Source: Methylomonas rapida
GTDB lineage: Bacteria; Pseudomonadota; Gammaproteobacteria; Methylococcales; Methylomonadaceae
Direction of reading: 5' to 3'
NCBI RefSeq assembly: GCF_024360925.2
Contig: NZ_CP113517.1
Coordinates: 4,072,001 to 4,136,000 of the forward strand
Length of the DNA stretch: 64,000 bases
Shown in pieces: positions 56,765 to 64,000 of this stretch. The first letter of the stretch is position 1, and each line of letters opens with the position of its first letter. The notes below the pieces were generated by a model. It saw only the letters and a list, made by a program, of their open reading frames with translations, did no database searches and was not told where the DNA came from. The position numbers and the translations under genes are program-made.

Positions 56765-57175
56765 ATGCGTAAGCATATGAAATTGATAGGATTTAAAAAT
56801 CCATGGAGTCATGCAAATTTCAATTTATCACCGATACCATCAGATACCACAGCAAATCTGGGAGAGCCAAAATCAAACCTTTGGTATAAGAATATGATTA
56901 TTAGTGTAAAAGCAGCCAAATATCTTGAAGCCTATCGATTGAATTTAGTTTTTGATACGGGTGAATCGGGCGATGTTGATTTAAAAGATATTGTGTTTAA
57001 GTACGACGCCGCTTCGCCATTACGAGATACCAATAACTTCAAATTATTTCGCTTGGACGACTGGGCGACGGTGGTTTGGGATTGCGGCTTTGATGTTTCG
57101 CCCGAAACGCTTTATGAACGAGCTACCAGTAAACGAGTGGATTGGTTTCAACCTGAAAAGATGACTGAACAATGA
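56765..57175 (+). CDS. DUF2442 domain protein
   Basis: The last ~95 residues match the small DUF2442 family: MIISVKAAKYLEAYRLNLVFDTGESGDVDLKDIV onwards (shown here only in part), then LRDTNNFKLFRLDDWATVVW and DVSPETLYERA. Such genes often occur near toxin-antitoxin or mobile DNA, with no known function. The frame is open from an ATG at 56765 (136 residues), but the family starts at about 56894 (MIISVK), so the real protein may have only 94 residues. Low G+C. It ends nine bases before fhcD. Confidence 0.75.
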   Translation: MRKHMKLIGFKNPWSHANFNLSPIPSDTTANLGEPKSNLWYKNMIISVKAAKYLEAYRLNLVFDTGESGDVDLKDIVFKYDAASPLRDTNNFKLFRLDDWATVVWDCGFDVSPETLYERATSKRVDWFQPEKMTEQ

Positions 57176-57184
57176 GTACCCCCC

Positions 57185-58081
57185 ATGATTATTAACGGCG
57201 TAACCATAGACAAAACCTTCGCTGAAGCCTTTCCAATGAAGGCGACGCGAGCCATCATCACCGCCCATAACGAGAAATGGGCGATGATTTCCGCGCAAGC
57301 CATGACCGGATTTGCGACATCCGTAATCGCATGCGGCTGCGAGGCAGGTATCGAACGAGTATTGTCACCCGAAGAAACCCCAGACGGACGTCCCGGCGTA
57401 GCCATCATGATTTACGCGATGGGCGGAAAAGGCCTGGCCAAGCAACTTGAAACCCGTGCCGGCCAATGCGTTTTGACCTCGCCGACCTCGGCGCTGTTCG
57501 CCGGCATCGAAGGCGGCAAGCCGATTCCTCTGGGTAAAAATCTGCGTTATTTCGGCGACGGCTTCCAGATTTCCAAAAAAATCGGTGGTAAACGCTATTG
57601 GCGCGTACCGGTCATGGACGGCGAGTTTCTAACCGAAGCCACCACGGGTATGGTCGATGCGGTCGGCGGTGGCAACTTCCTGGTGCTGGCCGAATCGCAA
57701 CCACAAGCCTTGGCAGCATGTGAAGCGGCCATCGAGGAAATGAAAAAAATTCCCAACGTGATCATGCCTTTTCCAGGCGGCGTGGTGCGTTCAGGCTCCA
57801 AAGTCGGTTCCAAATACAAGGCCTTGGGCGCATCGACCAACGACGCCTTCTGCCCTACATTAAAAGGCGTCACCAAGACCGACCTGTCACCGGAAATCGA
57901 ATCGGTCATGGAAATCGTCATCGACGGATTGACGAAAGAAGACATCGATAAGGCGATGCGGGTCGGCATTCAAGCAGTATGCGACTTGGGAGCGGCCAAC
58001 GGCATCAAACGCATCAGCGCAGGCAACTACGGCGGTAAATTGGGACCGTTTCACTTTCACTTGCAGGAGATCATGGCATGA
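57185..58081 (+). CDS. fhcD: formylmethanofuran:H4MPT formyltransferase subunit FhcD
   Basis: Transfers the formyl group from formyl-H4MPT to the methanofuran-like carrier. The 298-residue protein follows archaeal Ftr: INGVTIDKTFAEAFPMKATRAIITA, ATSVIACGCEAGIE, ETPDGRPGVAIMIYAMG, RAGQCVLTSPTSALFAG and a C-terminal SAGNYGGKLGPFHFHL. It overlaps fhcC by four bases. It is separated from fhcA by accessory DNA and so may need its own promoter. Confidence 0.95.
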   Translation: MIINGVTIDKTFAEAFPMKATRAIITAHNEKWAMISAQAMTGFATSVIACGCEAGIERVLSPEETPDGRPGVAIMIYAMGGKGLAKQLETRAGQCVLTSPTSALFAGIEGGKPIPLGKNLRYFGDGFQISKKIGGKRYWRVPVMDGEFLTEATTGMVDAVGGGNFLVLAESQPQALAACEAAIEEMKKIPNVIMPFPGGVVRSGSKVGSKYKALGASTNDAFCPTLKGVTKTDLSPEIESVMEIVIDGLTKEDIDKAMRVGIQAVCDLGAANGIKRISAGNYGGKLGPFHFHLQEIMA

Positions 58082-58890
58082 CCACGTTGACATTCACTCT
58101 GATCGCACCGCCGGCCCAGCGTGTCGACATGTCGCCGCTGGTGTGCCAAAACCTGGAAGGCTTGGATCTTGACACCATCGCCGCCATCGAATTGCAATGC
58201 GGCAAACGCAAATTGCGCGTCGATCAATTGTTTTACATCAACGGCAGCAATACCCAGGACATATTGATTGCCGACAGTACCGATAAACTGGATTTCATCG
58301 GTAAAGAGTTGAACGGCGGCAGCATCAGCGTACAAGGTAACGCCGGCGCTTACCTTGGCATGCAGATGAAGGCAGGTACGATCAACGTCAGCGGTGATGC
58401 CGGTTTGTATGCGGCCTGCGAAATGAAAAATGGCCTGATTCAAATCGAAGGCGACGCGGGCGATTTCTTGGGCGGCGCGCTGCCCGGCAACAGGCAAGGC
58501 ATGAAAGGCGGTACAGTGCTGGTGAAAGGCAACGTCGGCCAGCGCGCCGGCGACCACATGCGCCGCGGCCAGATTCTGATCGAAGGCAATGCCGGCGATT
58601 ACTGCGGTTCGCGCATGGTGGCAGGTACGATAGCGGTGATGGGCACTGTCGGCCGTTACGCCGGCTACGCGATGCGCCGCGGCACCCTATTGCTGTGGAA
58701 TCAGCCTCAACTTTCCGCGACATTCAACGACTGCGGCTCACATACTCTGGCATTTTTGCCGATGTTTTTCGCCTCGTTCAAATCGTTGAATTCAAAATTT
58801 GCCGATACCAGCGCTGCTTTCAACCGCGTACGCCGCTATGGTGGCGACATGGCGGAAACGGGACGCGGCGAGATTTTGGTGCGCATTTAA
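58078..58890 (+). CDS. fhcC: formyltransferase/hydrolase complex subunit FhcC
   Basis: Structural subunit C of Fhc, a right-handed beta-helix related to the C-terminal domain of glutamate synthase. The 270-residue protein shows the repeated G-x-I-x-V-x-G-[DN]-A-G pattern several times (GNAGAYLGMQMKAGTI, GDAGLYAACEM, EGDAGDFLGGAL, GNAGDYCGSRM). It ends the fhc locus. A palindromic repeat follows. Confidence 0.94.
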   Translation: MTTLTFTLIAPPAQRVDMSPLVCQNLEGLDLDTIAAIELQCGKRKLRVDQLFYINGSNTQDILIADSTDKLDFIGKELNGGSISVQGNAGAYLGMQMKAGTINVSGDAGLYAACEMKNGLIQIEGDAGDFLGGALPGNRQGMKGGTVLVKGNVGQRAGDHMRRGQILIEGNAGDYCGSRMVAGTIAVMGTVGRYAGYAMRRGTLLLWNQPQLSATFNDCGSHTLAFLPMFFASFKSLNSKFADTSAAFNRVRRYGGDMAETGRGEILVRI

Positions 58891-58900
58891 CAATCTTTTG

Positions 58901-59003
58901 GTCCACGAAATACACAAAACCTGTATTTAGCGAAGTCGAAGGAAGCACGAAAATTTTCAGTTATTGGCTGATTATTTTCGTGTGTTTCGTGCTTTTCGTG
59001 GAC
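58901..59003. repeat. palindromic repeat element downstream of fhcC
   Basis: A 103-base element with terminal inverted repeats GTCCACGAAA/TTTTCGTGGAC and an inner hairpin CACGAAAAT (58946-58954) against ATTTTCGTG (58974-58982). It can fold into a long imperfect hairpin and has no coding potential. Its sequence is unrelated to the 167-base repeat of this window. Confidence 0.7.
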
Positions 59004-59031
59004 GGATGGCTTTAAAAACAAAGTCTGCTCG

Positions 59032-59886
59032 ATGACGCCTCAACTCACCACCACCAACCACGCCCGGGACATTGCCGGACTCAAATACATTTATCCGGTC
59101 ATATCGCGGCGGGCGGGCGGCTTGTCGATAGGTGTCAATTTCAACACCAACAACGCCTGCAACTGGCGCTGCATTTATTGTCAGGTGCCCAATTTACAGC
59201 GCGGCACAGCCCCTGATCTGGATTTTGCTTTGCTGGAAGAAGAACTCACATTTTTCCTGCTTTCCGTAACGCAGGGCAATTTTTTTGATCAATTCAATGT
59301 TCCCGTAGAGCAACGAATCATCAAGGATATCGCCATCTCTGGCAACGGCGAGCCTACCAGCCTTAAACCATTTGCCAAGGTCGTTAGGTTGATTGGCGAA
59401 ATCGCTACACGTTTTAACCTATTTCAAAACAGCAAGTTTGTATTGATCTCGAATGGCAGTTTGCTACATCAACCCGACGTCCAAGCAGGATTACATGAAC
59501 TGGCGCACTACAACGGTGAATTGTGGTTCAAGCTGGACAGTGCGACGGCAGAAGGGCGCAGCCTGATAAACAATGCCAAACAAAGCCAGGAAAGACTGTT
59601 GGAAAATTTAAGAATCGCTGCCGAGCTGTGTAATACCAAGCTGCAGACTTGCATGCTGCATTTTAAGGATAAAGCTTGGTCGGCCGGGGAAAAAAAGATG
59701 TATCTGGATTTTTTGGCGGAGTTGCTAAAACAACGAACCAAGATAAAACAAGTGATGCTTTACAGCATCGCCCGGCAATCGTTTCAGCCTGAAGCCGCTG
59801 AGCTAAATCCGGCTGATGCCGAGGAAATGGAGGCCTTTGCGGCTGACATCAAAGCGCTTGGCTATGATGTCAGCGTCAATCCTTAA
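59032..59886 (+). CDS. radical SAM protein of unknown function
   Basis: A 284-residue protein with the cluster motif CNWRCIYC (Cys43, 47, 50), preceded by GLSIGVNFNTNN, and the SAM-contact segment ISGNGEPTSLKPF. WFKLDSATAEGRSLINN fits the late barrel. No C-terminal extra cysteines are seen, so no SPASM domain. It resembles the MoaA/PflA-like proteins, but no specific substrate can be assigned. Its place next to the fhc genes makes a role in cofactor or carrier synthesis conceivable, by inference only. Confidence 0.85.
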   Translation: MTPQLTTTNHARDIAGLKYIYPVISRRAGGLSIGVNFNTNNACNWRCIYCQVPNLQRGTAPDLDFALLEEELTFFLLSVTQGNFFDQFNVPVEQRIIKDIAISGNGEPTSLKPFAKVVRLIGEIATRFNLFQNSKFVLISNGSLLHQPDVQAGLHELAHYNGELWFKLDSATAEGRSLINNAKQSQERLLENLRIAAELCNTKLQTCMLHFKDKAWSAGEKKMYLDFLAELLKQRTKIKQVMLYSIARQSFQPEAAELNPADAEEMEAFAADIKALGYDVSVNP

Positions 59887-60149
59887 GCTTTTTCGTCAAA
59901 CAAGCTGCCGATGGTTTCTTGCATTTCTTTATCGGCTTGAATGACTTTGACGGCGGCACTGGTTTCGAATTCGGCTTCCTTCAGGCTTAACACGGGCTTG
60001 AAGACATCGTTTGCTTTAAACGCTTCGCCGCTGCCCCCTACTTCCTGATCTTGTATCGGCATTCGCGCAATGGTTTGCGCGGCCGTGTCCGCCTTTTGCT
60101 GTGCCGACGTGATCAGATTGGTCGCGCTGGATAATGGGTTTATGTTCAT
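59883..60149 (-). CDS. small protein with flagellar-rod-like C-terminus
   Basis: An 88-residue protein whose C-terminal half (VLSLKEAEFETSAAVKVIQ, then ADKEMQETIGSLF) resembles the C-terminal coiled-coil motif of FlgC/FlgG-type flagellar basal-body proteins. The N-terminus (MNINPLSSATNLITSAQQ) is similarly rod-like, but the central domain is missing. ATG at 60149 has a strong GGAGGTG at eight bases. It may be a stand-alone small rod-like protein; flagellar function is not shown. Confidence 0.55.
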   Translation of the reverse strand: MNINPLSSATNLITSAQQKADTAAQTIARMPIQDQEVGGSGEAFKANDVFKPVLSLKEAEFETSAAVKVIQADKEMQETIGSLFDEKA

Positions 60150-60242
60150 CTCACACCTCCGGAATAACGATCCCGTTATCGACCAATTCCGCCAAAAACT
60201 CAAATAGGGTTTACGGTTTTGCAAACCCTGTCACATCGCCCA

Positions 60243-61175
60243 TTAAGGTTTCTTTTGCAAAACTTTTTCCAACAACTGCTTCAACCGCGGCAGGCCGCGC
60301 TCGAGTAATTGTTGCCATAATCGCATCGTGGCCGATTTACCCATGCAACAGACGCGCTTGCCCACCGACACGGCGCTATCGCAGCCTGTCTGCTTCAATT
60401 TTGCCTCAACTAATGCGCTCCACTGCGGCCGAGGCTGACCGTTGGCATCGAGAAATACTTTGTCGTAAGCCCACATTTCCGCCACCGAAACCATCCACAT
60501 GAACGCGAATGAAATCGCCATGCCGGCGCCGGCCAGGATTACCAAAATCGCGAACATGGGATGCAGCTTGGTTAGCCACCACGACAGTATGTCCACCAAT
60601 AAAAACAAATACGGCATGCCGATGGCGATGGATTTGTATTTGACGGTACTGGTTTCGGCAAAACTGAAAATCAAACCCACGAACATGAAGATAAAGCTGA
60701 TGCCGAACAAGTGGATGTGCGAAACCCGGGTCAAGGAACCAAAGGTCGCGCCTTCATCCTGCGTGGTCAGCGACTTCAGGACTTTGAAATCAGTGAAATC
60801 CGGCAATGAGGATTCCTTGTTGTGACACATCACGCAGCGTTCCTGAATGATCTTTTCGACGCCGGATTCGGCATATTCGTCTTCCTCGGCACCGTCGCGC
60901 ACCCATTGTATGATAACGAAACGTTCGTGCTCCGAGGCATTTTCCTTCATCGAACCGTTCAGTTTGGTTTCCATCACGGTACCGGAACGGTTGCCGTAAT
61001 AACTGTAAACGATGTCGTCTATCGACAAGCCGAACTTGCCATCCGCCATACCGTGAGTAAACAAAATCTGAATCAAGGCCATCAGATAACCCACCGCAAC
61101 GGTAGTCAAATAGCCTGTGAACAATACCTTGACCGGAATATCCAGATTTTTTAACGATGAAAAGTCGCGTGCCAT
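60243..61175 (-). CDS. membrane protein with a single c-type haem motif
   Basis: A 310-residue protein. One N-terminal helix (VLFTGYLTTVAVGYLMALIQILF) leads to a presumed periplasmic segment with one haem motif CVMCH (Cys114, Cys117, His118) in QERCVMCHNKESSLPDF. Then come four hydrophobic segments (LFGISFIFMFVGLIF; YLFLLVDILSWWL; MFAILVILAGAGMAISFAFMW) and a basic cytosolic tail. His residues in the helices (HIHLFG, KLHPMF) could bind a further haem. The start at 61175 is preferred over an in-frame codon at 61241. It could be a respiratory or redox-sensing subunit; no family is recognised. Confidence 0.7.
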   Translation of the reverse strand: MARDFSSLKNLDIPVKVLFTGYLTTVAVGYLMALIQILFTHGMADGKFGLSIDDIVYSYYGNRSGTVMETKLNGSMKENASEHERFVIIQWVRDGAEEDEYAESGVEKIIQERCVMCHNKESSLPDFTDFKVLKSLTTQDEGATFGSLTRVSHIHLFGISFIFMFVGLIFSFAETSTVKYKSIAIGMPYLFLLVDILSWWLTKLHPMFAILVILAGAGMAISFAFMWMVSVAEMWAYDKVFLDANGQPRPQWSALVEAKLKQTGCDSAVSVGKRVCCMGKSATMRLWQQLLERGLPRLKQLLEKVLQKKP

Positions 61176-61253
61176 AGCTGCCAGGAGGGGTAGTTTTAGG
61201 ATGATTTCGATTATAGCCTGCTTGATGGATAAGCACCCCAACTTTATGCAGGC

Positions 61254-61287
61254 AAAAAAAAGCCCTTGAATTCAAGGGCTTTTTTCT
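61254..61287 (-). terminator. terminator of the cold-shock gene
   Basis: A perfect AAGCCCTTGAATTCAAGGGCTT palindrome flanked by A7-8 and T6, 17 bases after the csp stop on the minus strand. The symmetry lets it act in both directions. Confidence 0.92.
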
Positions 61288-61303
61288 GTGGAGCTTCTAT
61301 TGC

Positions 61304-61507
61304 TTATCTAGGCTGAACGTTGGCAGCTGTCAATCCTTTTGGACCAGACTCAATATCAAACTCAACGGATTGACCAGGGGACAAAGTCTTGAATCCTTCG
61401 CCCAAAATCACCGAGTGGTGAACAAAAACATCTTCCTTACCTTCGGAAGGCTCGATGAAACCAAAACCCTTGGTGTTGTTGAACCACTTGACTGTGCCTG
61501 TTGCCAT
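61304..61507 (-). CDS. CspA-family cold-shock protein
   Basis: A 67-residue single cold-shock domain with both RNA-binding motifs: KGFGFIEP (RNP1) and DVFVHHSVI (RNP2). It starts [17 protein letters not shown] lies eight bases upstream of the ATG at 61507. It works as an RNA chaperone. There is a long non-coding region upstream, as usual for cold-shock genes, and a strong terminator downstream. Confidence 0.95.
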   Translation of the reverse strand: MATGTVKWFNNTKGFGFIEPSEGKEDVFVHHSVILGEGFKTLSPGQSVEFDIESGPKGLTAANVQPR

Positions 61508-61834
61508 CTTAAAACTCCTACAAAATAAAACTAAGTGTGACTCAGAAAACAATATTGGATAATCCGCCCCGTGGCGGCAGCGCTATTAGTCAACATCTAT
61601 TTAGCCTGAGCGGCGCAATTGTACTGTGATTTATTTGCCAAGGCTACCCGCGAAAACCGTTCCCGTCCATGCCCTAACAATTAAAATACGGCGACACAAT
61701 ATAGCGACAATCGGTCCCAATCCCGCTAAAAACCTCCCGAAAACCATACTCGCCTACAGTATCCAGTTTTCGGTTACAGCCGCCAGCGGACCAAACGCCG
61801 GCATTTTGCATGGACAATCGCTTTATCGCCAATG
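61508..61834. other. intergenic region upstream of the cold-shock gene
   Basis: About 330 bases that should contain the csp promoter and long 5' untranslated region on the minus strand, and the 3' flank of the broken lipase gene. An open frame of 79 codons on the plus strand (from 61626) has no family-like features. No other feature is seen. Confidence 0.4.
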
Positions 61835-62181
61835 CTACGTGCGCAAATTTTTCCAGATACCATAGGCATAGTTCAACACGGCATGATCGGCAAAGCTGCG
61901 TAGCAAACAGTTGTCATTCAACAAAGGCACGGGCCATGCTTGTAAGGGATATAGCCAGCGCGCTTTAAACCGATCGCGTTCGATAAACGTCTTGCCCGGT
62001 TGCGTATAAAGCGTACCGCCCGCATCGAAATATTGCAGGGTACCGGTATGCTGAAAACCCAGCCAAACTTTCAACGGGACTTGAGGAACCACATCGCTGC
62101 AATTGACGAAACGCTGAAAATTCAGCCCGGCCAGGCTGGCGCAAAATGCCGCATCGCCCACGCGCGGCGAGCCAAAATTAT

Positions 62182-63576
62182 GGCTCTTCCGTATTTTGCG
62201 GAGAAACCACTACATGTAGTGCTATAGTCTTTGCCTGCCACAGTGAGTTTTGCTAAGGTCGACAATTTAACGCTGGAGTATCGTGATGACACAGTCGCTA
62301 CTTCAAATACCGCTGGATATACCTGATGTTTGTATCGAAAAAGTTGAAACCACCGCCAAAGGCGAGTTCATCATCACGGTCAGTAGTACGTTAACCAGTG
62401 CAACCTGCCATCAATGCGGCCAGAGGATCGATAAGTTTTATGGCTATGGCAGAGAAATCACCTTGCGTCATTTGTCGATTTTCGATCGGCCGGTTTGGAT
62501 CAAGCTAACCCCCAAGCGCTATCGATGCCCTGACTGCCCCAAAGGTCCGACGACCACGCAACAATGTGGCTGGTATAACTGGAAAAGCCCCCATACCAAA
62601 GCGTATGAGCAGTGGATATTGCGTGAATTGATCAACAGCAGCGTGACCGACATGGACGTGAAGCACGGCATCAGCGCCGAAGCGGCGGAAGGGATTATCA
62701 ATCGGCACGTGGCCCAACAAGTTGATTGGTCTGCCATCCAAGGCATTCGCTTGCTGGGACTGGATGAAATCGCTTTGAAAAAAGGGCATCAAGATTTTGT
62801 GGTCATCGTGTCGGCTATCGATACCGAGGACCATAAGCGGATTCTGGCGGTGCTGCCCGACCGCAAAAAAGAAACGGTTAAAGCCTTTTTGCAGAATATT
62901 CCCGAGGCACAGCAACACGCGTTACAACGCGTCTGCGTGGACATGTATGAAGGGTATCGCAACGCCGTCTATGAGACATTGCCCGGCGTCGAGGTGGTGG
63001 TTGATCGCTTCCATGTCGCCAAGCATTATCGAGACGGCGCCGACCAGGTCCGCAAGGCGGAAATGAAAAAACTCAAGAATACCCTGTCTGCCGAGGATTA
63101 TGCCAAGCTGAAAGGCGCGATGTGGGCTTTTCGGAAGCGCTGGATGGAACTCTCTGCCGATCAGCAAACCGTTTTGCTTTTTCTATTCCAGCAAGCCCCC
63201 ATTTTGCGAGAAGTCTATATCCAACGGGAGCTTTTGACGGGTATTTTTGAGCGCCGACTCAATAAGGCTGAGGCCGAAAAAGCCTTGGATCGCTGGATGG
63301 AGCATATCAAAGTCTTGAAGTTGAAGGGCTTTGATGCGTTTGTCAAAACCTATCAAAACTGGCGAAATGAAATCACCAACTATTTCATTCGCCGGGAAAC
63401 CAGTGGCTTTGTTGAAGGGCTTAACAACAAAATCAAAAGCATCAAACGACGCTGCTTTGGCATTTACAATACCGTCCGCCTGTTTCAGCATATCTGGCTT
63501 GATATCGAAGGGAGACGGTTGTTCGGTTATGCATAACCCTATATGTCGGGGCTACTCCGCGAAATACGGAAGAGCC
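62182..63576 (+). mobile_element. ISL3-family insertion sequence, complete
   Basis: A 1395-base element. Its terminal inverted repeats begin GGCTCTTCCGTATTTTGCGG at the left and GGCTCTTCCGTATTTCGCGG (reverse complement) at the right. It is flanked by perfect 8-base direct repeats AAAATTAT (62174-62181 and 63577-63584), the length expected for ISL3. It has one intact transposase gene. Perfect duplications and an intact transposase point to a recent insertion. Confidence 0.95.
62286..63536 (+). CDS. tnp: ISL3-family transposase
   Basis: A 416-residue DDE transposase. The N-terminal zinc-finger-like CHQCGQRIDKFYGYG and CPDC, helix-turn-helix SSVTDMDVKHGISAEA, and the three catalytic regions are visible: LLGLDEIALKKGHQDFV (Asp), VVVDRFHVAKHYRDG (Asp) and TSGFVEGLNNKIKSIKRRCFG (Glu). 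Start is ATG at 62286, or GTG just before. No stop or frameshift, so it is probably active. Confidence 0.95.
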   Translation: MTQSLLQIPLDIPDVCIEKVETTAKGEFIITVSSTLTSATCHQCGQRIDKFYGYGREITLRHLSIFDRPVWIKLTPKRYRCPDCPKGPTTTQQCGWYNWKSPHTKAYEQWILRELINSSVTDMDVKHGISAEAAEGIINRHVAQQVDWSAIQGIRLLGLDEIALKKGHQDFVVIVSAIDTEDHKRILAVLPDRKKETVKAFLQNIPEAQQHALQRVCVDMYEGYRNAVYETLPGVEVVVDRFHVAKHYRDGADQVRKAEMKKLKNTLSAEDYAKLKGAMWAFRKRWMELSADQQTVLLFLFQQAPILREVYIQRELLTGIFERRLNKAEAEKALDRWMEHIKVLKLKGFDAFVKTYQNWRNEITNYFIRRETSGFVEGLNNKIKSIKRRCFGIYNTVRLFQHIWLDIEGRRLFGYA

Positions 63577-64000
63577 AAAATTATAAACCCCTGTCGGCTC
63601 CAGATAGGCCGCCGCCATGGTCGCCAATGCCGCGCCCAAGCTATGTCCCGTGATCCATAGCGGCTTTTTCCTGATGCCAGGCCGCTCCAGTACGTCCAGT
63701 ATGTGGCGCCAGCAATCACCGCTCAACGCATGATAAAACCCCGCATGCACCCTGCCCCTGCCCGGAAAATCAACCGGCATGAAGTACGCATCGGTCAATA
63801 CATCCTTGAAAACATCCTGTTCGGTCCCGCGAAACACCAGCATAACCGCTTCGTCATTCGATACGATCAGCGCTTGAGTATCCTTGATGGGCTGATCCTG
63901 ACTATCTTGCTCCTTTCTATCGTCGATAAAGGCTTCCAAAGTCAACCCCATGCGCTGCAGCACAGGCTCGGCATCCGCTTCATCGTAGTAAACCAAATGA

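Larger units (their letters stand above)
61835..64000 (-). pseudogene. class 3 lipase gene split by an ISL3-family insertion (partial at window edge)
   Basis: The 5' part (63585-64000) has VYYDEADAEPVLQRMGLTLEAF, LVFRGTEQDVFKDVLTD, GRVHAGFYHAL and the nucleophile elbow ITGHSLGAALATM, and breaks off in GVYNFGS. The 3' part (61835-62181) resumes PRVGDAAFCASLAGLNFQRFVNCSDVVPQVP and runs to the stop at 61835. Joining the parts at the 8-base duplication gives YNFGSPRVGDA, a normal lipase-3 motif with the catalytic Asp after it (NCSDVVP). The N-terminus probably lies beyond the window. The split removes the Asp and downstream part from the nucleophile, so the enzyme is inactive as it stands. Confidence 0.9.

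Noticed and set aside
61626..61865. 79-codon plus-strand frame upstream of the cold-shock gene
   Set aside because: No ribosome-binding site, unusual composition, and it overlaps the lipase 3' end and the csp control region.

Overview
The window comes from the chromosome of an aerobic type I (gammaproteobacterial) methanotroph or closely related methylotroph, most likely in the Methylomonas/Methylobacter group. Direct evidence is the combination of a 3-hexulose-6-phosphate synthase of the RuMP pathway (left edge), a complete pqqABCDE set for the methanol dehydrogenase cofactor, and the fhcB-A-D-C genes of the tetrahydromethanopterin C1 oxidation pathway, all embedded in gammaproteobacterial core synteny (kdsD-kdsC-lptCAB-rpoN-hpf-rapZ, mla-murA-hisGD, petABC-sspAB). 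The genus is inferred.

Layout. 0-13.5 kb: hps, pip-ubiX, a beta-barrel outer-membrane protein, thiO-pyrD, an HD-GYP protein, tldD-pmbA, rlmJ and cca. 13.5-18.9 kb: a TauE/SafE exporter, then pqqA-B-C-D-E with two tandem Uma2-family genes wedged between pqqC and pqqD. 18.9-24.2 kb: an orphan TssB-TssC (type VI sheath) fusion, purC and a large GH17-GT2 beta-glucan synthase. 24.4-34 kb: one long minus-strand run (kdsD, kdsC, lptC, lptA, lptB, rpoN, hpf, rapZ, mgtE, minC, minD, minE, small winged-helix protein). 34-39.7 kb: the divergent plus-strand run mlaF-E-D-B, murA, hisG, hisD. 39.7-47.3 kb: an accessory block separating hisD from hisC, holding a decayed BrnT-type toxin with its antitoxin, MarC, HU, small secreted or membrane proteins, a YdjM-like hydrolase, a GNAT enzyme, a gene broken by a short non-coding element and a truncated ATPase that ends in a run of ten G. 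47.3-52.9 kb: core genes resume with hisC, petABC, sspAB and a pterin carbinolamine dehydratase. 52.9-58.9 kb: fhcB and fhcA, a second small insertion (55.8-57.2 kb), then fhcD and fhcC. 59-64 kb: a radical SAM protein, a membrane c-type haem protein, a cold-shock protein, and a lipase gene split by a complete ISL3-family insertion sequence.

How it fits together. PQQ made by PqqA-E serves periplasmic methanol (or other alcohol) dehydrogenases. The resulting formaldehyde is either assimilated through Hps (RuMP) or oxidised through the H4MPT route ending in the Fhc complex. PetABC is the respiratory bc1 complex. Lpt, Kds, Mla and MurA build and maintain the envelope. Min genes place the septum, and RpoN/HPF/SspAB are global stress and regulatory factors.

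The strongest unusual signals are: (1) a pair of about 167-bp MITE-like repeats in inverted orientation 40 kb apart, one of which has an exact 6-bp target duplication and visibly breaks a small gene; (2) an orphan fused TssB-TssC protein with no other T6SS gene nearby; (3) tandem Uma2 paralogues inside the pqq operon; (4) accessory DNA splitting two operons (his and fhc); (5) a BrnT toxin inactivated by a stop codon at its conserved Trp and by a frameshift; and (6) an IS with perfect 8-bp target duplications in a lipase gene. No rRNA, tRNA or CRISPR array was recognised.
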